This document shows positions 44,595 to 53,143 of a stretch of 64,000 bases of DNA, one piece after another. How positions within the stretch are numbered: position 1 is the first letter of the stretch; each line of letters begins with the position of its first letter. The translations under genes and the position numbers were made by a program. Origin of the DNA: Bdellovibrionales bacterium (GTDB lineage: Bacteria; Bdellovibrionota; UBA1018); NCBI GenBank assembly GCA_018266355.1, contig JAFEAP010000012.1:62001-126000 (forward strand), read 5' to 3'. The notes below the pieces were generated by a model that saw only the letters and a list, made by a program, of their open reading frames with translations, made no database searches and was not told the origin of the DNA.

Positions 44595-45821
44595 TTATCC
44601 GTTCACGATCAGGCTCGCTTCCATCGCCCGGATCTTTTCGTAGTCCGAGAAGATGGCGTCGCGTTCGCCGGCCAGCGCGACGATGCCGATGCTCGTCAGG
44701 TAGTCGACCGTTCGCGGCACGCGGTCCCCGTTCCTGATCCAGAGGTGGCGGCTCAAAAGCGTCCCGAGCCCCGCGACGCCGTCGAAGACTTCGACGTTCG
44801 CGAGGCGGCCCGCAGCCGGGGACTTCAGGAACACGGGAACGACGGTCTTTCGGAATCGGTATTCCCGATCGGCGACGTCGCCGTCGACGTAGATCTCGAC
44901 GAGCTTGTCGGCCTGACTGCTGCCGGTCGCGGCGCGTGCGAACTCGACGACGGGGCCGCCGATCATCCGGGCGCTCGATTCGATCAATCGCGGGCCGTCG
45001 GCGGTGAGCATGATCTCGGTGTGGGAGGCGCCCCACCGAACGCCGAGCGCGTCGAGCGCGCGACGAGTATACGCGAAAACCTCGGCGAGGGCTTCGCCTT
45101 CGCAGGCGACGAATTCGACGTGGTCGAAGGCCGTTCGCCGATCGCCGACGGACGTCTTTTGGTAGCGCATGAGGTGGGTGAGGTGGTGACGACCGTCGAC
45201 GCTGACGGTTCCGACGGCGAATTCGGTGCCGAGGGCTTGTTCCTGAACGACGGCGGTAGCGTTTCGCGCGCCGGAGACGAGAGGGGCGCCGAGGATCCGC
45301 GCGAGCGGGGTTTGCCAATCGCCGCCCGCCGCCACATGAAAAACCATCTCGCTTCCGGAGGCGGCCGGCGGCTTAAGGATGAGCGGTCGGTTCGCGAGTC
45401 CGTTTTCTTCGATCCAACGCCGCGCTTCGGCTTCGGACGCGGTGGCGAGCGTCCGCAAGTTCGGTACTCCCGCCTCGGCGAGGGCGTCCTGCATGAGGGC
45501 CTTGTGCGCCCGGTGCCGGGCTTTCGCCGGATCGTTCGCGAGGCGGGGAAGGAGAAGCGCGGTCAGTCGCTCGGCGAGCGCGATGCCTTCCTCGGTACCG
45601 GGGAGGATCGCGATCGGATCGAACTTCCGGACGACTTCTTCGATCCCGGGTCGGTCGGCCACGATTTCATCGAAATCGGAGGAGCGAATGCGCGAACCGA
45701 ACTCGGGCCATTCTTCCGTGTCGAGCGTCACGGCGACCGTGGGGATCCCCCGCGCGCGGAAGGCCGGAGCGAGCTCGACTCCGGAAGATAAGGGATCGAC
45801 GATGACGACGGGGCGATTCAT
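44595..45821 (-). CDS. ATP-grasp amide ligase in an isocyanide operon
   Basis: 408 residues from ATG 45821. The N-terminal Rossmann-like part (PVVIVDPLSSGVELAPAFRARGI), central LILKPPAASGSEMVF, VVQEQALGTEFAV and RLIESSARMIGGP are the pattern of carboxylate-amine ATP-grasp ligases such as BacD or carnosine synthase-like enzymes. The enzyme would form an amide bond between a carboxylate and an amine, using ATP via an acyl phosphate. It overlaps the monooxygenase gene by four bases. The natural product is thus probably an amide- or peptide-bearing isocyanide (inference). Confidence 0.85.
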   Translation of the reverse strand: MNRPVVIVDPLSSGVELAPAFRARGIPTVAVTLDTEEWPEFGSRIRSSDFDEIVADRPGIEEVVRKFDPIAILPGTEEGIALAERLTALLLPRLANDPAKARHRAHKALMQDALAEAGVPNLRTLATASEAEARRWIEENGLANRPLILKPPAASGSEMVFHVAAGGDWQTPLARILGAPLVSGARNATAVVQEQALGTEFAVGTVSVDGRHHLTHLMRYQKTSVGDRRTAFDHVEFVACEGEALAEVFAYTRRALDALGVRWGASHTEIMLTADGPRLIESSARMIGGPVVEFARAATGSSQADKLVEIYVDGDVADREYRFRKTVVPVFLKSPAAGRLANVEVFDGVAGLGTLLSRHLWIRNGDRVPRTVDYLTSIGIVALAGERDAIFSDYEKIRAMEASLIVNG

Positions 45822-47233
45822 CCGCGGACCTCCGAGACCGTTTCGATGTAGGAGTCCGGACGCACGAGGATCGCACGGTTCGCGTAGGGCGACCGCTCCG
45901 ACCAGTATCCGTCCGGACGTTCCTTCGCGGAGACGCGGACGACTTTCGCGTCGGCCGGGACGTCGAAGTCCGGTTCGCCCTCGCCGAAGACGAGCACCGT
46001 GAAACGCGCGTAGTCGAGGAGCGAATAGAGCCGCGTGGGCGCCTTCGTGCCTTCGCGAACCTCGAAGTCGAAGAGGCGGGACCCGGCGAGTCCGCTTTCG
46101 CCGTAGCGGATCCCCATCCCGGTGATGTTCCCCGCGCGTTTCCGCACGATTTCGACGTAGTCGCGGGCGTGGGTCCCGGTCGCCGAGAACTTCGTCGAAC
46201 GCACGAGCTCGCCGGACGCGGCGATCACGCTCTCGGCGACGGGCTTCCGCTCGCTCTCGTAGGTCCGCAGGAGCGCGGGCGAAGCGGCCGACTTCAAGAC
46301 CCGGTCGAGCTTCCAAACGAGATTGAACGCGTCCGAGATCCCGGTGTTGAGACCCTGGCCTCCGTTCACGGAGTGGATGTGGCAGGCGTCGCCCGCGAGG
46401 AAGACGCGGTCGTGGGCGGAAAAGCGTTCGGCGACGGACTCTTTCACGGAAAACCGGGAGTACCATTCGATTTCCCGGAATTTGACCGAGTGCGGGCGCA
46501 GGGCGCGGTTGATCTTCGCGAGGGCTTCCTCGAAGGTGAACTCCGGCTTGTCCATCCGTACGTAGAAGCGGTCGATCTTCCCCTCGCGCGGGATCCAGGC
46601 GACGTCGGAGGTTTCCGCTTGGCAGACGATGATCTCGGGAACTTTCGGGAAATCCGTTTCGATCACGCCGTCGATTACGGCCCAGACGATCTCCGGGCGC
46701 ACGATCTCGAACGGGATCTCGAAATGCCCGCGGACGAAGGAATGCGAGCCGTCCGCACCGATGACGTAGCTCGATTCGACTCGGGTTCCGTCGGAAAGGA
46801 GGGTGAGGCATCCGCGCTCGGTGACCTCGATCCGTTCGACCGAGGTCGAGCGCCGCGCCGGGACGCCGGCCGTCCTCAGCTTTTCGTCGAGGAGTTTTTC
46901 GAAGTGGGATTGACCGAGCATGAGGAAGTGTTTGTGCAGGCAGCCTTCGAGTTCGTCCCACCACGCGGACTGGCGCGAGACGAATTTCCCGTCCGCCCAG
47001 ACCGAGCTCGTGTTGCAGGGTTTTCCGAGCGGATAAAGTTCGTCGAAAAGGCCGGCGACCTCGAGGAGCTGGAGCGTTCGGGCGTTCAGCGCGTCGGCGC
47101 GACCGACTTCGAGGGGGCCCTCGGACTTATCGACGACGACGGCGCGGAGACCGCACCGGTGCGCGAGGTAGGCGCAGAGGAGGCCGACCGGGCCGGCGCC
47201 GACGATGAGGAGGTCCGCGGACCGCGTTTTCAT
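45818..47233 (-). CDS. FAD-dependent aromatic-ring monooxygenase
   Basis: 471 residues. FAD fingerprint LLIVGAGPVGLLCAYLA (9-24), the ribityl/NADPH region with GADGSHSFVRG (about 160-170), and the second FAD motif FLAGDACHIHSVNGGQGLNTGISDAFNLVWKL (about 285-315), as in PheA/MhpA/TetX-type hydroxylases. A C-terminal thioredoxin-like domain (about 390-471) is typical of the phenol hydroxylase branch. Pseudomonas PvcC, the flavin hydroxylase of paerucumarin, is of a different class, so this would be a new tailoring step. Coupled to its neighbours by four-base overlaps. Confidence 0.9.
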   Translation of the reverse strand: MKTRSADLLIVGAGPVGLLCAYLAHRCGLRAVVVDKSEGPLEVGRADALNARTLQLLEVAGLFDELYPLGKPCNTSSVWADGKFVSRQSAWWDELEGCLHKHFLMLGQSHFEKLLDEKLRTAGVPARRSTSVERIEVTERGCLTLLSDGTRVESSYVIGADGSHSFVRGHFEIPFEIVRPEIVWAVIDGVIETDFPKVPEIIVCQAETSDVAWIPREGKIDRFYVRMDKPEFTFEEALAKINRALRPHSVKFREIEWYSRFSVKESVAERFSAHDRVFLAGDACHIHSVNGGQGLNTGISDAFNLVWKLDRVLKSAASPALLRTYESERKPVAESVIAASGELVRSTKFSATGTHARDYVEIVRKRAGNITGMGIRYGESGLAGSRLFDFEVREGTKAPTRLYSLLDYARFTVLVFGEGEPDFDVPADAKVVRVSAKERPDGYWSERSPYANRAILVRPDSYIETVSEVRG

Positions 47234-48066
47234 CGGTGGGAGACCAGTCGGGGGTTATCGAGCGGGGGGTGGCTGAGCACGTGCACGCGCCGGAGGTGGC
47301 GCGGGGCTTTCGTCTCGAACGACTCCCGTCCGTGGAGGAGGGAGAAGTTGTCGGTCACGACGACGTCGCCTTCCTGCCATTCGTGGGCGTAGAAGCACTT
47401 CGGGGAATAGAGGGCTTCGCGAAGGGTGCGGTGGAACTCCGCGATTTCGGCTTCGGGTACGCCGGTGAATTCGAGGACGGGCGGATTCAGGAAAGCGCCG
47501 AAGCCGGCGCGAGGCGGTTCGTTGTAGCGGATGACGGGATGGCCCCGGAACGGATGGGTGTCGACGATCGGGGAGACCGTTCGGCTGTCGTAGAATTCCA
47601 TCTTGCGCTGGTAAGAGCCGGTGACTTTGCCCCAGAGTTCGCGCTCGGCGGGCGTCGCGAATTCGAGGGCGAGCGTCGTATCCGAGAAAGTCGTGCGTCC
47701 GCCCTGGCCGGCGCGCGGCGCTTTCACGCAGTGGAAGAGTTGGAGCTCGGGGACTTGCGGGCGGTACATCCCGTCCCAGTGGAGGGGAACGTAGTTATTG
47801 TCGAAGATGTGGTCCTCGGGGTTGTTCCGCTCGATGAGCTCGAGGACTTTCCCGAAGGGCCAGACGCTGATCTCGCCGAAACGTTCGCAGTACGCGGCGA
47901 AGTCCTCGGCGTCCCCGAACGTGCGGAATCCGCGGAGGACGAGGAGCCGCTCGCGAGCGAGGAGACCGCGGAGCCGCTTCACGTCGAGGTCGCGAACGTC
48001 GGCGCCCGGGCGGGAGGGTTCGAGGAGGAGGCCGAAGGGTTCGACGCGCGTTTCTTTAGTTTGCAT
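47230..48066 (-). CDS. PvcB-like Fe(II)/2-oxoglutarate oxygenase
   Basis: 278 residues. The jelly-roll TauD/TfdA fold shows HWDGM with His96 and Asp98, distal His245 in FSLLHGRESF and Arg256-Arg259 for 2-oxoglutarate. PvcB/IsnB enzymes oxidatively decarboxylate isocyano amino acids to vinyl isocyanides, or close a coumarin ring. The size matches that branch. It overlaps pvcA by 11 bases. Confidence 0.9.
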   Translation of the reverse strand: MQTKETRVEPFGLLLEPSRPGADVRDLDVKRLRGLLARERLLVLRGFRTFGDAEDFAAYCERFGEISVWPFGKVLELIERNNPEDHIFDNNYVPLHWDGMYRPQVPELQLFHCVKAPRAGQGGRTTFSDTTLALEFATPAERELWGKVTGSYQRKMEFYDSRTVSPIVDTHPFRGHPVIRYNEPPRAGFGAFLNPPVLEFTGVPEAEIAEFHRTLREALYSPKCFYAHEWQEGDVVVTDNFSLLHGRESFETKAPRHLRRVHVLSHPPLDNPRLVSHR

Positions 48067-49141
48067 GGGAGGCTCCGAGGATTTTCGCGGGAGTTCTTTC
48101 GAGGACGTAGTGACTCGGGCGCCCGTCGCGGTGGACGAGGCGTCCGCCGAGCGCCTCGGCTTCCGCGCGTTTCAGGAGGATGAAGCGCCCGTCGACTTCG
48201 GCGGCGACTCCGTGCCAGGGGGTGAGCCAGTGATCGGGCTCGATGAGGCGGATGCCGAGCTTTCGGTCGCCGCAACCTTGGGGATGGATCGAGAGGCGGA
48301 CGGCGTTCGGGAAGCGGAGTTCGACGAGATCGCCCCAAGCCCTGCTCCGCGCGATGACTTCGTACGCGCGGACGCGGGCTTCTTTTTGGAGGGCGGTCCG
48401 GCTCCGCGTTTGGCCCGGGAAGGTCGCGTCCTCGACGAGGAAGCGAGTGATGCCGAGGTAGAGGCGATGGCATTCCTTTTCCTCGATCGTCGCGTCCGGG
48501 CTCTTACCTCCGCGGCCGACCGCGGAGCGGAGGGCATCGAGCGAATCTCCGTGTTGTTCCATGAGCCGCTCGCGCATTCCGTCGAAGGAGACGCCGTCGT
48601 AGAGCTCGTCGAGGTTGAACGTCGAGATCGAGGCGAGGTTCGATCCCGCGATCATCCGGGAGAGTTCGTCCTGGTAGGCGGTGACGTCCGCGTCCCGCAT
48701 GCCGACCGCGTCGCTGAACACGCGCCCGTCAGAGCAGAGAATGACCCGGGCGCCGGGGGCGTATAGATCCCGGAGCCGGTCGCAGAGGTGCTGGAGGAAT
48801 TCGAGCGCGCGCCGCTCGGCCATGTCGGGTAGGGTTCCGAGCACTTTCGCCGGGTTCGGGGATTTTCCTGGAAAGGCGGGGAGGACGAACGTGACGGGGA
48901 GTCCGAGGGCGACCGCCGAGACGACTTTCGCGAGGTGGGGTGCGAGGCACCTCGGGCACCCGGCGGCGGCGCAGTCCGAGGCCGGGCCGGCGAAACGGCG
49001 GAAACGCATCGCTTCGGCCAGGATCGCCTTCGCGGTCGTCTCGGGACCCTGGGCCGGCGTGGATTCGGGTTCGTCCGATACGAGGAACGCCTCGTGATCG
49101 TCGAATTCACCTCTCGTCGATCGGTCGCTCAGCTTCAGCAT
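48056..49141 (-). CDS. Isocyanide synthase, PvcA/IsnA (DIT1_PvcA) family
   Basis: 361 residues; AAGAAGGGGAA precedes ATG 49141. Signature motifs are unmistakable: FVLPAFPGKSPNPAKVLG (86-102), DMAERRALEFL, VILCSDGRVFSDAVG (133-147), QDELSRM, RFPNAVRLSIHPQ (276-288) and TPWHGV (307-312). The family converts the alpha-amine of tyrosine or tryptophan to an isocyanide with ribulose-5-phosphate as carbon donor. An N-terminal cysteine cluster (C57, C62, C65) is an extra feature. It heads a five-gene operon and is divergent from a LysR regulator. Confidence 0.92.
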   Translation of the reverse strand: MLKLSDRSTRGEFDDHEAFLVSDEPESTPAQGPETTAKAILAEAMRFRRFAGPASDCAAAGCPRCLAPHLAKVVSAVALGLPVTFVLPAFPGKSPNPAKVLGTLPDMAERRALEFLQHLCDRLRDLYAPGARVILCSDGRVFSDAVGMRDADVTAYQDELSRMIAGSNLASISTFNLDELYDGVSFDGMRERLMEQHGDSLDALRSAVGRGGKSPDATIEEKECHRLYLGITRFLVEDATFPGQTRSRTALQKEARVRAYEVIARSRAWGDLVELRFPNAVRLSIHPQGCGDRKLGIRLIEPDHWLTPWHGVAAEVDGRFILLKRAEAEALGGRLVHRDGRPSHYVLERTPAKILGASHAN

Positions 49142-49244
49142 TTCGATTCCCCTTCTTCAGGTCGAACCTAGGGCATCCGCACTCATAAATATAATTGGTT
49201 CTATAGTAAGTGATGATAGGTATTTTTTATGATAGGAAAGGAGA
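49142..49244. promoter_or_regulatory. Divergent control region with candidate LysR boxes
   Basis: The region between pvcA and the LysR gene is AT-rich compared with the surroundings. A candidate operator is the dyad TATA-ATTGGTTC-TATA (49190-49205). An 8-base direct repeat ATGATAGG occurs at 49213-49220 and 49229-49236, two helical turns from the dyad. LysR proteins usually bind such sites between themselves and the controlled operon. Exact promoters are not clear. Confidence 0.45.
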
Positions 49245-50090
49245 ATGCTGGCCACCTCCTCCGAAATCGAATACTTCCTCGAAGTCTTCCAAACCCGGCA
49301 CGTCTCGAAGGCCGCCATCCGGCTCGGGGTGACCCAGCCGACGCTGACGTTGAGCCTGCAGAAGCTCGAGGAAAAGCTCGGGACGAAGCTCTTTCACCGG
49401 ACGAAGCAGGGGGTGATTCCGACCGAGCAGGGGACGCTCCTTTACCGGAAGGCCTACACGCTGCTCGATTGTTGGGGAGAGGTCCAAAAGGGGATCTACC
49501 GCTCGACCTCGGAAGTCTTCGGCCGGTTCAAGGTCGGATGCCACCAGAGCGTGGGCGCGTACGCGCTCCCGAAATTCCTCGATCAGCTCCATGCGCACGC
49601 TCCGGGGATCGAGATCGACCTCGTCCACGACGTCTCCCGGAAGATCACCGAAGGCGTCGTTTCCCACGCGATCGACGTCGGATTCGTCGTGAATCCGGTT
49701 CGGCACCCCGACCTCGTGCTGAAAAAGCTCGGCGACGACCGAGTGCTCTTCTGGAAAAGACGCGGGAGCGGCGCGCTTCCGAAGCGGATCCTCGCCGACG
49801 TGAACCTCGTCCAGATGCAGGACATCCTCGGCAAGACGCACGCGAAGGAGTTCAAGGACTGGAAACTCGTCAGTACCTCGAGTCTCGAACTCATCCGCAC
49901 GCTCACCGTGAACGGCCAAGGCATCGGCATCCTGCCCGAAAGGGTGGCGAAAGCCGACGGCGCGGATCTCGTGCCGTTCGATTCGCGCTTACCCACTTAC
50001 GACGACAAGATCTTTCTCGCGTATCGGAAAGAGATTCTCGCGAGTAAGGCGGGTCGGGAACTCGTACGGCTCGCCTCGTTCGAGCTCTGA
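49245..50090 (+). CDS. LysR-family regulator of the isocyanide operon
   Basis: 281 residues; AAGGAG lies five bases upstream of the ATG. Winged helix-turn-helix at 1-60 (FLEVFQTRHVSKAAIRLGVTQPTL), then the periplasmic-binding-protein-like effector domain (FKVGCHQSVGAYALPKFL). In Pseudomonas the pvc genes are controlled by LysR-type PvcR and PtxR, and the divergent arrangement here fits the same role; the inducer is unknown. Confidence 0.92.
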   Translation: MLATSSEIEYFLEVFQTRHVSKAAIRLGVTQPTLTLSLQKLEEKLGTKLFHRTKQGVIPTEQGTLLYRKAYTLLDCWGEVQKGIYRSTSEVFGRFKVGCHQSVGAYALPKFLDQLHAHAPGIEIDLVHDVSRKITEGVVSHAIDVGFVVNPVRHPDLVLKKLGDDRVLFWKRRGSGALPKRILADVNLVQMQDILGKTHAKEFKDWKLVSTSSLELIRTLTVNGQGIGILPERVAKADGADLVPFDSRLPTYDDKIFLAYRKEILASKAGRELVRLASFEL

Positions 50091-50150
50091 GGCCCCTACG
50101 TCGTGCCCGGCGGGATCCACGGAGTATCGCGTTTTCTCTCCCACGTAAGA

Positions 50151-50165
50151 CCGCGGGTTCCGCGG
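50151..50165. terminator. Short GC hairpin after the LysR gene
   Basis: CCGCGG-GTT-CCGCGG forms a six-pair stem between two convergent genes; no T-run follows, so function as a terminator is only possible. Confidence 0.3.
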
Positions 50166-50266
50166 ACGCCTAAAGTTCAACTTGGCATTCGGACCCTGAA
50201 TCAGCGCGAACCCGGACCGCTCCAGGTTCCGCCGGAGTGCCGCAGACGGCGATGCGGAAGACCCTT

Positions 50267-50662
50267 TCATTCATTCTGCTCGAGCAACGAATCGCATTCG
50301 GGAATCGCGCGCGCGAGGCGAGCCAGAATCGCCTCCCGCGTGCGCGATTTTTTCGAACTTCCGAGTTCGGTCCGATACACTTCCTTTCCGTCGCGTCGTA
50401 TCGACACGAAGGGGTGCGGAACTTCGGCCCAAAGGCCGAAGGGCCGACGTTTCATCAAAACGCCCCACCTCAGTTCGAACGAGGCCGCACCATCGCCCGT
50501 ATCGGTAAACCCCCGCGCTCGAAGCGTCGCCAGAAAATCGGCCTTAGCTGGCTCCCCGATCGCGACGCCCGTAAAGATCTCGGAATACCGAAGGGGACAA
50601 TCGGACGCGAAAGCCGCGGGCGCCAGCGTGAGACCAAGAAATATCATGAGTGCGATTTTCAT
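50267..50662 (-). CDS. Small exported protein
   Basis: 131 residues; GGAG is ten bases before the ATG. Signal peptide (IFLGLTLAPAAFAS|D). Mature part with two cysteines (CPLRYS and ECDSL) and a central strand region (RWGVLMKRRPFGLWAEV); the rest is charged. No family recognised. Together with the next gene it forms a small accessory group. Confidence 0.68.
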   Translation of the reverse strand: MKIALMIFLGLTLAPAAFASDCPLRYSEIFTGVAIGEPAKADFLATLRARGFTDTGDGAASFELRWGVLMKRRPFGLWAEVPHPFVSIRRDGKEVYRTELGSSKKSRTREAILARLARAIPECDSLLEQNE

Positions 50663-50711
50663 TTTTTTAGGTTCTCCGGATTTAAGTTCGGCGGATTCGG
50701 TCGGCGGCGAT

Positions 50712-51257
50712 TTAGTCTTTCCGGACCCATTTCCACGAGCCGAGGGTCCTTTGGGCTTCGCGGACGGTGATCGGTCGCGGCGAGCTGGACCGGGTATTAC
50801 AGTGGACGGATCCTTTTGCGACTTCGACTCCGTCGCGTTTCCGGGTGATGGTCAAATCGAAGCCGAATCGACCCGAGTCCAGGATCGTGAATCGATGGGT
50901 TTCCCGAGTCAGCGTGCGGCTGCCCCAGTCCATGTGCTCGGCATCGAGTTTCCCGTCTTTCTCTTCGGTGGACGCGACCGTGATTTCGCAAAGCGGGGAG
51001 AACAGGTACTTGAATTTTCCACCGGAAGGATCTCGGTCGGATCCGTCCATGCCGACGAGGTCGCCGCGCGAGTAATGGAGTATCGTGTAGGCGGCGTAGG
51101 AATAGTTTTCGTGAGCGACGAAAGGAATCGGACTCGTCGGCACGATCTCCGAGTAATGGCCGCTCACGACGTCGAGATAGGAGTCTTTCCATTCGTCGGC
51201 GGCATTCGCGAGGGGAATCGATGCGAGACCGACTGAGAGAAGAAGAAGCTTTTTCAT
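50712..51257 (-). CDS. Exported protein of unknown function
   Basis: 181 residues from ATG 51257, chosen because a GGAG ribosome site precedes it and a signal peptide starts there (KKLLLLSVGLASIPLANAA|D). The mature domain is beta-rich with two cysteines (LCEIT, HCNTR) and aromatic residues. It is convergent with nothing and lies upstream of the 50267 gene on the same strand. Family not recognised. Confidence 0.7.
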   Translation of the reverse strand: MKKLLLLSVGLASIPLANAADEWKDSYLDVVSGHYSEIVPTSPIPFVAHENYSYAAYTILHYSRGDLVGMDGSDRDPSGGKFKYLFSPLCEITVASTEEKDGKLDAEHMDWGSRTLTRETHRFTILDSGRFGFDLTITRKRDGVEVAKGSVHCNTRSSSPRPITVREAQRTLGSWKWVRKD

Positions 51258-51469
51258 ATCCGTTAACTCCATTCGAGCGCACTTTAACCCGAGTCGAGAG
51301 CGGTTGCTGCGGTAATAATGCAGCACGTCATTTTCGTGCTCCAGGGTTTGGAGCGATGGACCGGGTGTCGAAAATTTAGACAGGTGGAAATCGCCAAGCC
51401 AGGGATTTTCCCTGTAATCCCGTACGTTTCTCCTGGGAAGGCACGCGACGTGCTTTTCTTAACGAGCAG

Positions 51470-52360
51470 ATGAGTGCGCTTAAAAGGAGTTTTCCAGCCG
51501 CGATCGAGGCAGCGGAGTGGGTTTTCGACCCCACTCCCTACGTCTCGCTGGCCGAGACGCTTCGCGCGTACGGAGAGGCGAAGAAGGCGGTATCTCCGAA
51601 ATTCTCGCTCGGAGCCTGGGCCCGAAAACTCGGGCTGAAGAGCTCGGGACCGCTCCATGAAATGGTTCGTGGAAAACGACTTCCGACGCCCGAAATCGCG
51701 GGGGCGCTTCCCGAGTCGATGGGGCTTAAGGGAGCGGCGGCGGACTACGTCCTTTTCCTCGCGGAGCGCGACCGCGTAAGCGGATCGCCGGAGGCGTTCG
51801 CCGCGCTCGGGCGGACCGCGGATCGCTTACGGAAAGCGGCGCGCACCCAAACGCTCGAGATCCGCCATGCGCGCATGCTCGCGTCGACTTGGCATTTCGT
51901 CGTTTGGAACCTCTTTTCGCTCGCGAATCCTCCCCGGACCGTCGCCGAAGTGCGCGAGACCCTCGGAGTGACCGGCGAAGAAGCCGCCGTCGAGCGAATC
52001 GTCCACGATCTGCGCGAATGCGGTCTCCTCGCGCTCTCCCCCGACGGTGGCCTTCGGGTCTCGGGCGGCGATTTCCTGGAGACCGTGAACGACGTCCCGT
52101 CCGCCGCGGTTCGGGAATTCCACCGGAAGAGCCTCGCCGCGGCCTGCGATTCGCTCGAGTCGGTGCCGGTCCTCGAACGTCATTTCACGAGTTACGTCTT
52201 TCGCCTCGCCGAGAACGACCTGCCCGAGGCGAAGCGCGAGATCGAAACGTTCATCGATGGTTTCGTCGCACGCTTTTCGTTCCGTGCCCAAGCGGCCGAA
52301 CGCGTATTCCAAATCAATATGAATTTAGTTCCGCGGACGCGGAAACGGAGAGCATCATGA
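51470..52360 (+). CDS. TIGR02147-family regulator-like protein
   Basis: 296 residues. An N-terminal domain with FSLGAWARKLGLKSSGPLHEMVRGKR has a helix-turn-helix look and is the hallmark of TIGR02147 proteins, followed by the DUF4423-type domain (WHFVVWNLFSLA ... FHRKSLAAACDSLE ... EIETFIDGFVARFS). These occur in large numbers in Bdellovibrio and Fibrobacter and are often paired with small exported proteins. Here the stop overlaps the start of an exported gene, so the pair fits that pattern. A perfect hairpin CAGGGA-TTT-TCCCTG is at 51400-51414 upstream. Confidence 0.82.
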   Translation: MSALKRSFPAAIEAAEWVFDPTPYVSLAETLRAYGEAKKAVSPKFSLGAWARKLGLKSSGPLHEMVRGKRLPTPEIAGALPESMGLKGAAADYVLFLAERDRVSGSPEAFAALGRTADRLRKAARTQTLEIRHARMLASTWHFVVWNLFSLANPPRTVAEVRETLGVTGEEAAVERIVHDLRECGLLALSPDGGLRVSGGDFLETVNDVPSAAVREFHRKSLAAACDSLESVPVLERHFTSYVFRLAENDLPEAKREIETFIDGFVARFSFRAQAAERVFQINMNLVPRTRKRRAS

Positions 52361-53049
52361 AGCACCTGAGTTCGGCTTGGTCCCTCGTCGGCTTTTTCAC
52401 CGTCCTCGCCTCGATCGCCGCCGCGAAAGAAGGCGGAGTGAAGAACGGCGGCACCGGAATGGACTGCCTGAATGATCGGAGCCTTAAAGTCCTCGAGGAA
52501 GTGATCGCGGCGGATCGCGGGACGAAACTTTCCGAGATCGAGTCTTGGACGGAGGCGGAAGTCGAATCGCGGATCCAGGAGCGGCTCGCCTCGCGGCCCG
52601 AACTCCGCGATCGCGTTCTCGCCCGGTACCGCGCCATCGGCGAGGCAAAAAGCTGGGAACCGCGAGACGTCCGCGACGGTAAGTCGGACGTTTCCGCTAG
52701 GGACCTCGCGATTTGGATGATCGTTCATCGGATCGATCTCGCGCGCGACAGCGAATGGAAAAAGGCGCTTCCGGAAGGATGCCGGCTCGTTACGCTCTCG
52801 TATTTCCGGGCAGGCGAAGAAACCGTGGAGTCGAACGGCGGAATGCCCGGGCGCCTGACCGGCAGTTCGCCGCGGATTTTGCGGCTTCACGAAGCCGTAT
52901 TCATGACGGGCGTGAACGATTACGGGCATGAGACCGCGCCCCGTTCTCAGGAACTCGTCCTCCTCATCCTCGCCGAAAAGGCGGACGAGACCGCCTCGAC
53001 GAACTCGATCGATGCCTTCGTTTCGGCGAAGCCCGAAAGTATCGAGTAG
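52357..53049 (+). CDS. Exported protein paired with the TIGR02147 gene
   Basis: 230 residues from ATG 52357 (overlaps the previous stop by four bases). Signal peptide (SLVGFFTVLASIAAAK), then KNGGTGMDCLNDRSLKVLEE, a motif seen in small secreted proteins next to regulators of this kind, helical segments and a strand region near SPRILRLHEAVFMTGVNDYGH. Two cysteines (DCLND and GCRLV). Function unknown. Confidence 0.72.
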   Translation: MKHLSSAWSLVGFFTVLASIAAAKEGGVKNGGTGMDCLNDRSLKVLEEVIAADRGTKLSEIESWTEAEVESRIQERLASRPELRDRVLARYRAIGEAKSWEPRDVRDGKSDVSARDLAIWMIVHRIDLARDSEWKKALPEGCRLVTLSYFRAGEETVESNGGMPGRLTGSSPRILRLHEAVFMTGVNDYGHETAPRSQELVLLILAEKADETASTNSIDAFVSAKPESIE

Positions 53050-53143
53050 GTCGGCCCTCGAGCGTTACCTTTTTGCCCCGAAGGGAAACGGTACGCGCGA
53101 ACACGCCGCGCGGTTCTTTACGAAGACACCGGATTTGCGCGAC

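Noticed and set aside
49989..50270. Short minus-strand frame overlapping the end of the LysR gene
   Set aside because: Overlaps a certain gene, no ribosome site, no recognisable pattern.
51400..51414. CAGGGA-TTT-TCCCTG hairpin as a riboswitch or attenuator
   Set aside because: Too short, with no surrounding conserved structure; noted only with the downstream gene.
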